A stretch of 15,815 nucleotides of DNA. Source: an uncultured Bacilli bacterium. Its GTDB lineage: Bacteria > Bacillota_I > Bacilli_A > RF39 > UBA660. The translations under genes and the position numbers were made by a program. The DNA lies in contig CANRGW010000014.1 of NCBI GenBank assembly GCA_947630205.1, positions 1 to 15,815 of the forward strand. The letters are read 5' to 3'. Every line of letters starts with the position of its first letter. The stretch's first letter is position 1. This document shows, piece after piece, positions 1 through 7,535 of the stretch. The notes below the pieces were generated by a model. It searched no databases, had not been told where the DNA came from, and saw only the letters and a program-made list of their open reading frames with translations.

Positions 1-820
1 GTAATCCTATTTGTAAAAGAATATTGGTATTTACCATTTCAATATATGTTTCTTTACCAATTAACCATTGAACTAACATAACCATTAGATATAGAAGTAA
101 ACCATATTGAATAAAAGATTTGTGGAAGGCTTGACGGTTCATTCTATCTTGATATACTCCTTCAACAAGTTGGTCAACATCAAGTAACATGTTATCCAAA
201 ACTTCAACAGTATCATGTGCACCTTCTCTTGTTACTTGTAAAAATAACTGATGCATATTTCTTGTCATATAGAAATCATATTTACTATTCATATAATCAA
301 TTGATTCTCCAACGTCTCCATTATGATATGCTAAATCTATCATAACTTTAACATCGGTTTTAACAGGATCTTCCAAAACACCTGACTCATAAACACCTTC
401 TAAGGCTTTAACAAATGATTGAGTTGTTTGAAATTCCATAATTGTATTAGTTACATAAACTTGAATTTGCTCAAAGATAAATTCACTATAAAGTCTTTTA
501 CATCTTAAATAAGCAAGATATGGGATAAAAGCTATAACTACAGCAACATAAACAACGGAAATTACAATGTTATAAAAATATAAATATGAAATAACAAAAG
601 CAACAACAGCAAAAACAATTATTTGAATTGTATAATCTTTTTTACTATATTCTAGTCCCATTTCTTTACATTTTTCACGCACTACTTTAAAAGAATATGG
701 AGCATATTTATCATAAACATTTCCAATACTTGTTGTTACGAATTTATATAAAGATTCACCGTTACTTTTTCGATAAACAACTACGAACATAACAATAAAT
801 AATATAATTATAAATTCCAT
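1..820 (-). CDS. tadB: TadB-like inner-membrane platform protein of a Tad/Flp pilus system (partial, 3' end off the left edge)
   Basis: I read 273 codons from ATG at 820-818 to the left edge with no stop. The start is set by an AAGAGGTG ribosome binding site at 826-833 that overlaps the stop codon of the upstream ATPase gene, so the two are probably translationally coupled. The product has a short N-terminal membrane segment (about residues 3-16), two further hydrophobic segments (about 66-84 and 86-105), a soluble mostly helical region (about 110-235), and another membrane segment starting near 246. This is the layout of TadB/TadC (GspF/T2SSF family) platform proteins, which sit in the cytoplasmic membrane and connect the TadA ATPase to pilin assembly. 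Position directly after tadA favours TadB over TadC; TadC would be expected next, beyond the edge. The assignment rests on topology and context more than on sharp motifs. Confidence 0.8.
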   Translation of the reverse strand, partial: MEFIIILFIVMFVVVYRKSNGESLYKFVTTSIGNVYDKYAPYSFKVVREKCKEMGLEYSKKDYTIQIIVFAVVAFVISYLYFYNIVISVVYVAVVIAFIPYLAYLRCKRLYSEFIFEQIQVYVTNTIMEFQTTQSFVKALEGVYESGVLEDPVKTDVKVMIDLAYHNGDVGESIDYMNSKYDFYMTRNMHQLFLQVTREGAHDTVEVLDNMLLDVDQLVEGVYQDRMNRQAFHKSFIQYGLLLYLMVMLVQWLIGKETYIEMVNTNILLQIGL

Positions 821-832
821 TCTATCACCTCT

Positions 833-2365
833 TTATAAAAATTCATCATATTGAATATTAACAGCAGAATTACCTCCATTTGTTAAATTAGGTTGAACTT
901 GAACTTGTGGTGTTATTACTGGTTGGGCATTCAAAGAAACAGGTTCGTTTGCAATAACATTGGTATTATTAACATTAGGCATATTATTTAAAACCGGTTC
1001 AGCACTTTTATTTGTATTATTTGGTGCTTCAACTACATTATCATTTGATGCTAAAGAATTTGTAGGATTTAAAACTTCATTATTACTAGGATTATTAGTT
1101 ATAGTATCTTGAGAATTGTTATTACTATCTAAATCATCAATAATATTTAAAGTTTCCATATTATCGGAATTTGTCTTTGTTTCATTTGGAGTATTTGTTT
1201 CCGTTTTTTTATTATCATCTTCAAATGGAGCTTCGTGTTTAGTCATATTTTGAATTTCTTTTTTAGTTAAATCTACTCCTTGAGCCTCTAAGTAATCAAT
1301 TAGATGCGAACTTGGAGGATTAATAACTGTAGTACCATCAATATTTTTACGATAAAGTGTGTTAGACTCTGGTTCATTTTTATCATTAACAAAGAACTCG
1401 GTTACCTCACATACTTCACGCATAAATTTACCGCTTCCTTTTTCATAACGTGCTCTTACATGAACACCTAATTGAATATAACGGTAAATTGTTGTCATAA
1501 ACTGTCCAACATCAATATTACTTTCAAGCAAACTATATAAACGATATGGGATACTTGAAGCTTTATCAGCATGGATAGTTGATAATATATTATGTCCAGA
1601 TGAAATTGAGTTACGAACAGCTGTAACCGCTTCAGCAGATCTAACTTCGGAAAGCAAAATCCATTTAGGGTTTTGTCGCATACAACCAACTAAAACATCA
1701 CTATATGATGCAATATTATTAGTTTTCATAGAAACAATATCACGTTTAGGGAAAATTGCGTCTAAGTGCAATTCCAAAGTATCCTCAATCGTAATTATTT
1801 TTTCATTTTCCGCAGTATGACTAGCTAGATATTTAACAAGCTCAGTTTTACCACTACCAGTTTCTCCACTTACAATAATATTACAATGTCCTTTAACACA
1901 CTCAATTAAAAAATCATGAATATCACTCGTAATATATTTATCTTCAATTATTTTTTCTTTTTTTAATCTAATTTTAGCAGGTGTCTTACGAAAAACGGCA
2001 GCAATGCCATTTCTCGCAATCGAATCATGAATAAAATTCATACGTAATTCAGATGACTCACTATCCAAAAGTGGACTTGCCATATTAAAAGTTTTACCCA
2101 TAATATTAGCACACTGAAAAGCAATTTTTTCCATTAATTCATTATTAATACCTGGATTTTCAACTCGATAAACACCTTTATCAAGTGATTTCAACCATAC
2201 TTGTCCATTATTACTATAGGAAATATCAGTTATATTATCATCATCCAAATATGTTTTTAAAGCACCAAAATCTATATTAGAAAATAAACTAGCATTAATT
2301 TCTGTATTAGTTTTATTAGGATTGCTAGCTGGATTTAGCTCATAGGCATTTATACTTGGATTCAT
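833..2365 (-). CDS. tadA: TadA/CpaF-type pilus assembly ATPase with an Asn-rich C-terminal tail
   Basis: Secretion ATPase of the VirB11/CpaF/TadA family (510 aa), the cytoplasmic hexameric motor of Tad/Flp pili. An N-terminal domain (about 30-135) precedes the RecA-like core. Walker A is GETGSGKTE at residues 167-175 with the ATP-binding K173. The acidic box ITIEDTLEL starts at 191 (E194). The Walker B region WILLSEVRSAEA spans 235-246 (E240), and the His box STIHAD ends at 266 (H265). The ATPase core ends near 345. Residues from about 375 to 510 are a low-complexity, disordered-looking tail rich in Asn, Pro, Thr and Val, which typical TadA proteins lack; it ends in a less repetitive DEFL. 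The start ATG lies 8 bp after cpaB, with a weak AGGT ribosome site, and the stop overlaps the tadB ribosome site. Confidence 0.95.
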   Translation of the reverse strand: MNPSINAYELNPASNPNKTNTEINASLFSNIDFGALKTYLDDDNITDISYSNNGQVWLKSLDKGVYRVENPGINNELMEKIAFQCANIMGKTFNMASPLLDSESSELRMNFIHDSIARNGIAAVFRKTPAKIRLKKEKIIEDKYITSDIHDFLIECVKGHCNIIVSGETGSGKTELVKYLASHTAENEKIITIEDTLELHLDAIFPKRDIVSMKTNNIASYSDVLVGCMRQNPKWILLSEVRSAEAVTAVRNSISSGHNILSTIHADKASSIPYRLYSLLESNIDVGQFMTTIYRYIQLGVHVRARYEKGSGKFMREVCEVTEFFVNDKNEPESNTLYRKNIDGTTVINPPSSHLIDYLEAQGVDLTKKEIQNMTKHEAPFEDDNKKTETNTPNETKTNSDNMETLNIIDDLDSNNNSQDTITNNPSNNEVLNPTNSLASNDNVVEAPNNTNKSAEPVLNNMPNVNNTNVIANEPVSLNAQPVITPQVQVQPNLTNGGNSAVNIQYDEFL

Positions 2366-2373
2366 AGCAATAC

Positions 2374-3189
2374 CTAATCTACCACCACATCATTATTATC
2401 TTCAACAGTAGCATCATCGTCTAACGTTATTGATTGATTATTGATGTAATCTTTAATAGTCTCACTAGTTACATTAATTGTAATTTCATCTTCTTCAAGT
2501 TGTAAAGATGCATTAGTTGGTACTAAAATAATTTCAGCATTTTTAATATATTCAACTTTACGAAGTAATAAGTGAATTTCATTAGTAACAGCAAATATTA
2601 TTTGACTTGGGGTTCTGTCTTCTGTCGTTGTTTCAAAAACATGACGACCAGCTGAGTCTTTGACTGCTAAGATACGAACATTTTCAACAAGTTTACCTAC
2701 CATTAATAAGCCATCTTCACCTACACCTTTAAAATATACATCAACATAATTACCAGGATACATTGAGTTACCATAAGTTGATTTAATATCTACGCTAAAA
2801 TTATAAGCAACCATTCCTTTAGCTTTTAAATCATCATCTTCCAAGAAAGAATCTGGTAATTCTTCTCTTCTTACAATCATTTGATCATAGAATAAACTAC
2901 CACTTGGAATTGTTGAATTAATATTAGTATACATTCCAAGAATTTGCGTGTTTTCATTAGTCAAAACATTTCCTTTGATTGCTGATTGTGGTATTTCAAC
3001 ATAACCAATCATTTCTTTTGTTATTTTAGTTCTAGGTGCAATTGTTTGTACGGCATAAGGAATACGTACTGGGCTTGTTGCTTGATTAATTCGCCAGTTG
3101 TAAAAAAAGTAAAGAACTAAAATAATCAAAATAGCAGCAATAAATGTAACCGTATTCTTATTCGACAAAATTTGTTTTAATTTTTTCAT
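2374..3189 (-). CDS. cpaB: CpaB/RcpC-like Flp pilus assembly protein with SAF domain
   Basis: A 271-aa protein with one N-terminal membrane anchor (about residues 13-31) and an extracytoplasmic body. Residues about 41-105 look like an SAF (antifreeze/CpaB-type) domain: a stretch beginning YAVQTIAPRTKITKEMI, a following IPQSAI, and a later IPSGSLFYDQMI, matching the usual CpaB N-terminal pattern. Residues about 125-225 correspond to the RcpC/CpaB domain (NSMYPGNYVDVYF, then VRILAVKD). An acidic tail follows to residue 271. In Gram-negative Tad systems CpaB/RcpC is periplasmic and interacts with the secretin; in a one-membrane cell it would sit on the outer face of the membrane or in the wall zone. 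A ribosome site AGAGGGAG precedes the ATG by 4 nt. It lies between the pseudopilin-like gene (20-bp gap) and tadA (8-bp gap), in one operon. Confidence 0.88.
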   Translation of the reverse strand: MKKLKQILSNKNTVTFIAAILIILVLYFFYNWRINQATSPVRIPYAVQTIAPRTKITKEMIGYVEIPQSAIKGNVLTNENTQILGMYTNINSTIPSGSLFYDQMIVRREELPDSFLEDDDLKAKGMVAYNFSVDIKSTYGNSMYPGNYVDVYFKGVGEDGLLMVGKLVENVRILAVKDSAGRHVFETTTEDRTPSQIIFAVTNEIHLLLRKVEYIKNAEIILVPTNASLQLEEDEITINVTSETIKDYINNQSITLDDDATVEDNNDVVVD

Positions 3190-3209
3190 TTTCTCCCTCT
3201 TCTTCCTAT

Positions 3210-3791
3210 TTAATTTTTATTAACTTTATCTCTATCTTCAAAGATAGCATCCACTTGGTTTCTTATCTCAAAGTCCCCCGCATCAAATTCAGCAACATCA
3301 ACTGATTCTGAACCATAATTATTATAAGTATCTATACGAATACTAACTTTAGGTGGATATTCGATAACCTCTTGAACTGTAACTTGATAACTTTTGTTAT
3401 TATGCAAACTATTAGAAAACCTTCTTATAAAACTTTCAACAAACACATCAGCATTTAATTTAATTTCACCAGTTAGAAAATCACATTGTTGATATTGTGA
3501 TTTAACAGTATCAGTTACATTATGATTTAACAAAATATCATAATCATTTTTGCTTTCAAACACTATTCTACCTTCTGAATCTTTTTTATAAGAACCCGGT
3601 TTTACGCAAAGATAAAATCCTGCCCGATATGATGCTCTATCAATCGAATCATACATTGCTGCTTCAACTGTATTTCTAACTAATGTATAATCTTGCTGAT
3701 TAGTTGTCGTAATATTACCAAATAAATTAATTAATACAAGGCCAAGTATCCCCATAAAGAAGATAAAAACTGACCACATTGCTACTTTCAA
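3210..3791 (-). CDS. Small single-TM Tad-operon protein, TadE/pseudopilin-like
   Basis: A 193-aa protein of no family I can name with confidence. Residues 5-25 form one membrane helix right at the N-terminus, followed by a polar helical stretch (about 27-55, including NQQDYTLVRNTVEAAMYDS) and a soluble extracytoplasmic domain with two cysteines (C62, C103) that could pair. This N-terminal helix plus globular domain is the shape of TadE/TadF pseudopilins and minor pilins, and the gene is first in the tad operon, which supports that role; no prepilin-peptidase motif is obvious. The start codon is TTG at 3791-3789: it sits 6 nt after a perfect AGGAGG, whereas the next candidate, ATG at codon 5, is too far away. 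A strong promoter lies just upstream. Confidence 0.7.
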   Translation of the reverse strand: MKVAMWSVFIFFMGILGLVLINLFGNITTTNQQDYTLVRNTVEAAMYDSIDRASYRAGFYLCVKPGSYKKDSEGRIVFESKNDYDILLNHNVTDTVKSQYQQCDFLTGEIKLNADVFVESFIRRFSNSLHNNKSYQVTVQEVIEYPPKVSIRIDTYNNYGSESVDVAEFDAGDFEIRNQVDAIFEDRDKVNKN

Positions 3792-3794
3792 AAT

Positions 3795-3803
3795 CCACCT
3801 CCT
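3795..3803 (-). promoter_or_regulatory. Strong Shine-Dalgarno that fixes a TTG start
   Basis: On the minus strand this reads AGGAGGTGG. Its AGGAGG core ends 6 nt before the TTG at 3791, the optimal distance, and 18 nt before the first in-frame ATG. This decides for the TTG start of the pseudopilin-like gene. Confidence 0.8.
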
Positions 3804-3814
3804 ATTATATAATC

Positions 3815-3842
3815 ATTATATAACATTTTTCTGAATAGTCAA
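3815..3842 (-). promoter_or_regulatory. Sigma-A-type promoter of the tad operon
   Basis: Minus strand: -35 TTGACT at 3842-3837, a 16-bp spacer, and -10 TATAAT at 3820-3815 (5/6 and 6/6 matches to consensus). The expected start of transcription is near 3808, giving a very short leader of about 17 nt that contains the AGGAGG. It can transcribe the pseudopilin-like gene, cpaB, tadA and tadB. Confidence 0.75.
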
Positions 3843-3892
3843 GAATAAATAAATTATAAACTTTCATATTCACCTTGCTTTACATACCTTTT

Positions 3893-6730
3893 TTAATTAT
3901 TATTCCATTTATTAATTTCGGAACCTGAACTAAAGAAAGTGTTATCACCATTTTCAGCACTTCGTGTAAATTCACAAACGTATTTATTATTAGCATTAAA
4001 ATAACAATTACTTCCTAAATAACTTTCCATGGTGTTGTTATCTGTATCTTTTCTAATGTTGGCAACATTTTCTTTACCTAAATTATAACGATATTCAAAA
4101 TTATACTTAGGAGTACCATCAGTCGTATCCCATAAATCACCATTAATAATATTTTCAAAATTATATTTAGTACCTACATAATTTTTACCAATTTCTCTAT
4201 CTGGTTGTTTATCTTGTATAAAAGGATCGTCAATATCAACTTGTCTATACATTATATCCATTTTCTGTGAGCAGAAAGAGCAACCATCTGTATTTGGAAT
4301 TGGTTCTTTACATGTAGTTATGCCATCTCCAGATAACAAGAAATCAAGTTTTTGATGATAACCAGCATTTCTTATGGAAATAGAAATATTTCCACCCTCA
4401 TAATCCAAATTAGCATAGAATTTTTTATCAGCATTTATTTGATCGTTTGCAGCGGATGAACATTCAACTTGTTCACCATTTTTCATACTAAGACAAACTT
4501 CTGGCATCTCTAAAGTCTTTGATAAATTAGCAGTACAAGTCTTATTTACAATTGATACTCCATTAATTGTTTCACTTTTAACATTTTTACATCCAACACT
4601 TCCATTAATATCACCTGTTTGTTTTAAAGTAATTTCATCAGCATCTGTTGTATCTAAATAAGAAACCCGAACTAAAGCTGTCTGTTCACTAAAAATGTCT
4701 TTATATTCATTTAAGTTATTATAATTTTTGCTAACTTTATCACTATAAGTGCTCAATATTTTATTCATCGTCACCATAAAACTTTCTAAACTAGCAATTG
4801 TTCGTCTTCTTGATGAAATACTACTACTAAGGGATGAAGCTGAACTTTGAAGAGATGATAATTCACTTCTTTTAGCTTCCAATGCCAATTCTTCAGCACT
4901 TTTTTCTGGTTCTGCAGGAGTCTCTTCTTCACCTTCACTTGGTGGAGCTGGATTAGCATGTTGTGCATTAACAACAGCTTGCAAATCAGCAATTTCTCTT
5001 TGTAAAGAAGAAATAGAACTATTCAATGATGAAAGACTAGCTTCTTCTGATGCAATGGCAGTCTCATTACTTTTTTTATCATTTTCAGCGGCAGTATAAT
5101 TTTTTCTAAACTCATCGCTATTAAAATAATATCGACATTTTACATTTGCTTCAATATCAATTTTTATTGGGAAACCAACTGCACCACTTGAAAAATGGGT
5201 TGGTTGATCTTCTAACTTCTTTCTTGCATTATACAAATTATTAATATTGAAAGTTACTTTATAACCGGGTTTATCAATGCCATTTTCTTTATAACCTTCC
5301 AAACACTCTATTTCATAATATTTAACCGTTTTATTAATATCATAAATAGACTCTTTTCCTTCACCAACCTCAATATCTTCATCATTAGCACTGGTTTCGC
5401 CAGCACAACCAGGAACTCTATGATCACTTCTTACCCAGTAAAGTTGAGGATTAGTATTACAATTTATAGTCACTTCTTTACCACTGGTATCAGTATATGT
5501 AAGAGAAAATCCTGAATTGGTATCATGCCAACCTGTTGAAGCATTCTCATCTATAACTATATTAAAGGGATCTGTTGTAACTCCACTTGATGAATTACCA
5601 AAATCTCCTACATCAAAAGTTTTTGTTCTAAGTGTATCATCTGCTAATTGAAAATATTCTCCTAGTTTATCTTCTAAAGGAGATACTACTCTAGTACCAC
5701 CACTTTCACCAGCAATACCTTCTGCAACTTCCAAAAAGAAACGTTCAAAATCATCTTCTGATGGAGCATATTTATATCTTGATGGCAAAGAATTAAATGA
5801 TTCGCAGCTAGCCCCACATAAAGAACCCGAACAACTTGCAGCATCTTTATATACATCACCACATATAAGTTTTACCATGTTCTTGGTATCACACATACCA
5901 TATGTATTTCCAAAGCATCTTACATGATTGGCTTGAGCTTTCCAACCAAATGTACTACTAGCACTAATTCCTTTATAACGAAGTGTATAAATAGTTATTC
6001 CAGCTTCTCTTAATTCTTTAGCCTTTTTGAAAGTACCACTAACATCAGTATCATCATCGGAATAATATCTTCCATCACCAAATAAGAAAAAATATTTTTT
6101 TCCAACAACCGTACTAAATTTATTTAAAGCTTCTTGGATAGCCTTTTCAAGATGCGACCTTTTACCTAATTTGCCGGTATTATACTTTAAAAAATCAACA
6201 TTATCTAAATTTTCTTTAGCAAATTCTCTTCTTACTTTATTATTACTAGCAAATTGCATAACCGCTAAATTAATATTACCAGCCCCATTACTTGGTATCA
6301 ATCTTTTAGCAAAAGATTTAGCAGCAGCAATGGCCTTTTTTTCTTTTCCACTTATAGTTGCTGACATATCGATAGCCATAATTACATAGACAGGTTCTGG
6401 AACTTTAGGTTGTTCAATATTTTTACCACGAACCCGAAATTTAACAGAAAGTTCTCCTAAAGTATCTGTTTTAGATACCGTTTTAACAATTTCAACATCA
6501 CCAGGATTATTAACACTTCCATAAACAATTTCTACTTCTGCTGGTTTTCCACCCTCATATTTAGTAACTCGGCAAACAACCCCATTAGGAGTTGACTCAG
6601 GACACCTTAAATCACCTTTTTCATCTTTTACTTCTTCCTCTTCAGCAAATGTATTAAGTGGTGCAGGCATCAAAATAGCAATTAATGATATAAAAACTAT
6701 AAATTTACTAATTATTTTTTTCACTTTCAT
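3893..6730 (-). CDS. Large secreted Cys-rich VWA-domain protein with coiled coil (cassette A)
   Basis: A 945-aa exported protein. I chose ATG at 6730 rather than an in-frame ATG at 6799: it begins the signal peptide (residues 1-29, ending NTFA), has a GAGG site 8 nt before it, and avoids overlap with the upstream gene. Order: conserved N-terminal module with two Cys (43, 53); VWA domain from about 113 with MIDAS-like DMSAT (D121, S123, T125), SHLEKA (S192) and FGDG (D219); a Cys-rich insertion at about 286-317; beta-type modules; a Ser-rich coiled coil at about 548-680 broken by a Pro/Glu linker (about 591-613); and a C-terminal module with conserved SYLG and NCYFN. It has 21 Cys, no LPXTG and no C-terminal membrane segment. 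It resembles the 816-aa protein of cassette B throughout. A surface adhesin or pilus-associated role is inference. No terminator is visible before the tad promoter. Confidence 0.85.
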   Translation of the reverse strand: MKVKKIISKFIVFISLIAILMPAPLNTFAEEEEVKDEKGDLRCPESTPNGVVCRVTKYEGGKPAEVEIVYGSVNNPGDVEIVKTVSKTDTLGELSVKFRVRGKNIEQPKVPEPVYVIMAIDMSATISGKEKKAIAAAKSFAKRLIPSNGAGNINLAVMQFASNNKVRREFAKENLDNVDFLKYNTGKLGKRSHLEKAIQEALNKFSTVVGKKYFFLFGDGRYYSDDDTDVSGTFKKAKELREAGITIYTLRYKGISASSTFGWKAQANHVRCFGNTYGMCDTKNMVKLICGDVYKDAASCSGSLCGASCESFNSLPSRYKYAPSEDDFERFFLEVAEGIAGESGGTRVVSPLEDKLGEYFQLADDTLRTKTFDVGDFGNSSSGVTTDPFNIVIDENASTGWHDTNSGFSLTYTDTSGKEVTINCNTNPQLYWVRSDHRVPGCAGETSANDEDIEVGEGKESIYDINKTVKYYEIECLEGYKENGIDKPGYKVTFNINNLYNARKKLEDQPTHFSSGAVGFPIKIDIEANVKCRYYFNSDEFRKNYTAAENDKKSNETAIASEEASLSSLNSSISSLQREIADLQAVVNAQHANPAPPSEGEEETPAEPEKSAEELALEAKRSELSSLQSSASSLSSSISSRRRTIASLESFMVTMNKILSTYSDKVSKNYNNLNEYKDIFSEQTALVRVSYLDTTDADEITLKQTGDINGSVGCKNVKSETINGVSIVNKTCTANLSKTLEMPEVCLSMKNGEQVECSSAANDQINADKKFYANLDYEGGNISISIRNAGYHQKLDFLLSGDGITTCKEPIPNTDGCSFCSQKMDIMYRQVDIDDPFIQDKQPDREIGKNYVGTKYNFENIINGDLWDTTDGTPKYNFEYRYNLGKENVANIRKDTDNNTMESYLGSNCYFNANNKYVCEFTRSAENGDNTFFSSGSEINKWNNN

Positions 6731-6738
6731 AATACTTT

Positions 6739-6752
6739 CCTCTTTATAATTC
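6739..6752 (-). promoter_or_regulatory. Conserved stop/RBS junction of cassette A
   Basis: Minus strand GAATTATAAAGAGG holds the last two codons (Glu-Leu), the TAA stop of the anchor gene and the ribosome site of the VWA gene. The same 14 bases occur at the cassette B junction. The arrangement points to translational coupling and to a fixed ratio of the two partners. Confidence 0.7.
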
Positions 6753-7412
6753 ATCTCTTTGATTTCGTTTTTTAATAACAATAACAACAACTGTAACAAT
6801 CACTAAAGCTAAAGCCCCAGCACCAATAGCTATAAAATACCATGGTATATCTTTATTTTTAATAATATTGGAAACTCCATTTCCTTTTAAAGAATCCTCA
6901 TACATTTTATCAATTTCAGAAAAATCTAAATCAGAAACATCCATGAATTCTTTACAATATTTAAAATCAGGATTGGCATCACATTTATCTTTATTAAAAT
7001 AATAATAATCATTATATTTTGGTAAATTAACCGTTACCGTTTTTAAAAGTGTATCTGTACACATATTGATAGTATGAGAATATATATAGATTTTAACCTT
7101 ACTTCCCTCAGCAAAACCATTTTCTTTATCATTAATTTCAATTAATCCTTCTTCATCATTATCTTCAAGATATCCTTTATAATATATTTTTAAATCCTCA
7201 TTAGAATTTAAAACACTAATTGTATAAACAGCATCTATTTCTTTAAATTCTTCATCTATTGCTGCAATTTCATGTGTCGCCCTAAATTTTACATTCCCCG
7301 CTAATTCTTTTAATCGACTCATTTCTTGACTTGTACAAGCATCAATTGCTAAAACATTTTTAAAAGAAAAACTGATGAAAATTAAAAACGTAATATATAA
7401 TACTTTCTTCAT
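6744..7412 (-). CDS. Membrane-anchored four-Cys partner protein (cassette A)
   Basis: A 222-aa protein of unknown family. It has a Sec signal peptide (about residues 1-22, ending VLA), an extracytoplasmic domain of about 165 residues, a membrane helix at about 191-213, and a short basic cytoplasmic tail ending DEL, so a type I topology. Four cysteines (26, 118, 144, 153) are likely disulfide-bonded; the most conserved stretch, around 128-156, contains NDYYYFNKDKC and FKYCKEF. The 220-aa protein at 9997-10659 is its paralogue, with the cysteines at the same four positions. It is first in a two-gene unit, with AGGAGG 4 nt before the ATG, and its stop codon overlaps the ribosome site of the VWA gene. 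The context suggests it holds or chaperones the anchorless VWA protein at the cell surface; that role is inferred. Confidence 0.8.
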   Translation of the reverse strand: MKKVLYITFLIFISFSFKNVLAIDACTSQEMSRLKELAGNVKFRATHEIAAIDEEFKEIDAVYTISVLNSNEDLKIYYKGYLEDNDEEGLIEINDKENGFAEGSKVKIYIYSHTINMCTDTLLKTVTVNLPKYNDYYYFNKDKCDANPDFKYCKEFMDVSDLDFSEIDKMYEDSLKGNGVSNIIKNKDIPWYFIAIGAGALALVIVTVVVIVIKKRNQRDEL

Positions 7413-7436
7413 ATATCCTCCTATTTTTCTATATAA

Positions 7437-7465
7437 AGTATAACAAAAAATTTTTTTCTTTACAA
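7437..7465 (-). promoter_or_regulatory. Promoter of cassette A
   Basis: Minus strand: -35 TTGTAA at 7465-7460, a 17-bp spacer made of an A-run then a T-run and ending TGT, and -10 TATACT at 7442-7437. The TG one base before the -10 makes it an extended -10 promoter. The layout and most bases match the cassette B promoter. Confidence 0.72.
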
Positions 7466-7486
7466 TATATTTCTTGACTTTTAAAG

Positions 7487-7526
7487 AAAAAAATCTAATA
7501 GCAATTTCAATAACTCTATTAGATTT
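7487..7526 (-). terminator. Rho-independent terminator after the cassette B VWA gene
   Basis: Minus strand: an 11-bp perfect stem (AAATCTAATAG at 7526-7516 pairing with CTATTAGATTT at 7501-7491), a 14-nt loop, and a T-run continuing to 7487. It begins 10 bp after the VWA-B stop codon and separates the two cassettes, so each is its own transcription unit. Confidence 0.88.
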
Positions 7527-7535
7527 CTAAATTAA

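Noticed and set aside
4786..4992. Minus-strand open frame of 68 codons in another frame within VWA-A.
   Set aside because: Shadow of the repetitive coiled-coil coding region.
6171..6389. Plus-strand open frame of 72 codons.
   Set aside because: It lies entirely inside the VWA-A gene, has no ribosome site, and its hydrophobic composition is what the antisense of this region would give.
6731..6799. An in-frame ATG at 6799 that would lengthen the cassette A VWA protein by 23 residues.
   Set aside because: It overlaps the upstream anchor gene, lacks a ribosome site and would put an unusual stretch before a normal signal peptide. ATG 6730 has a proper site and spacing.
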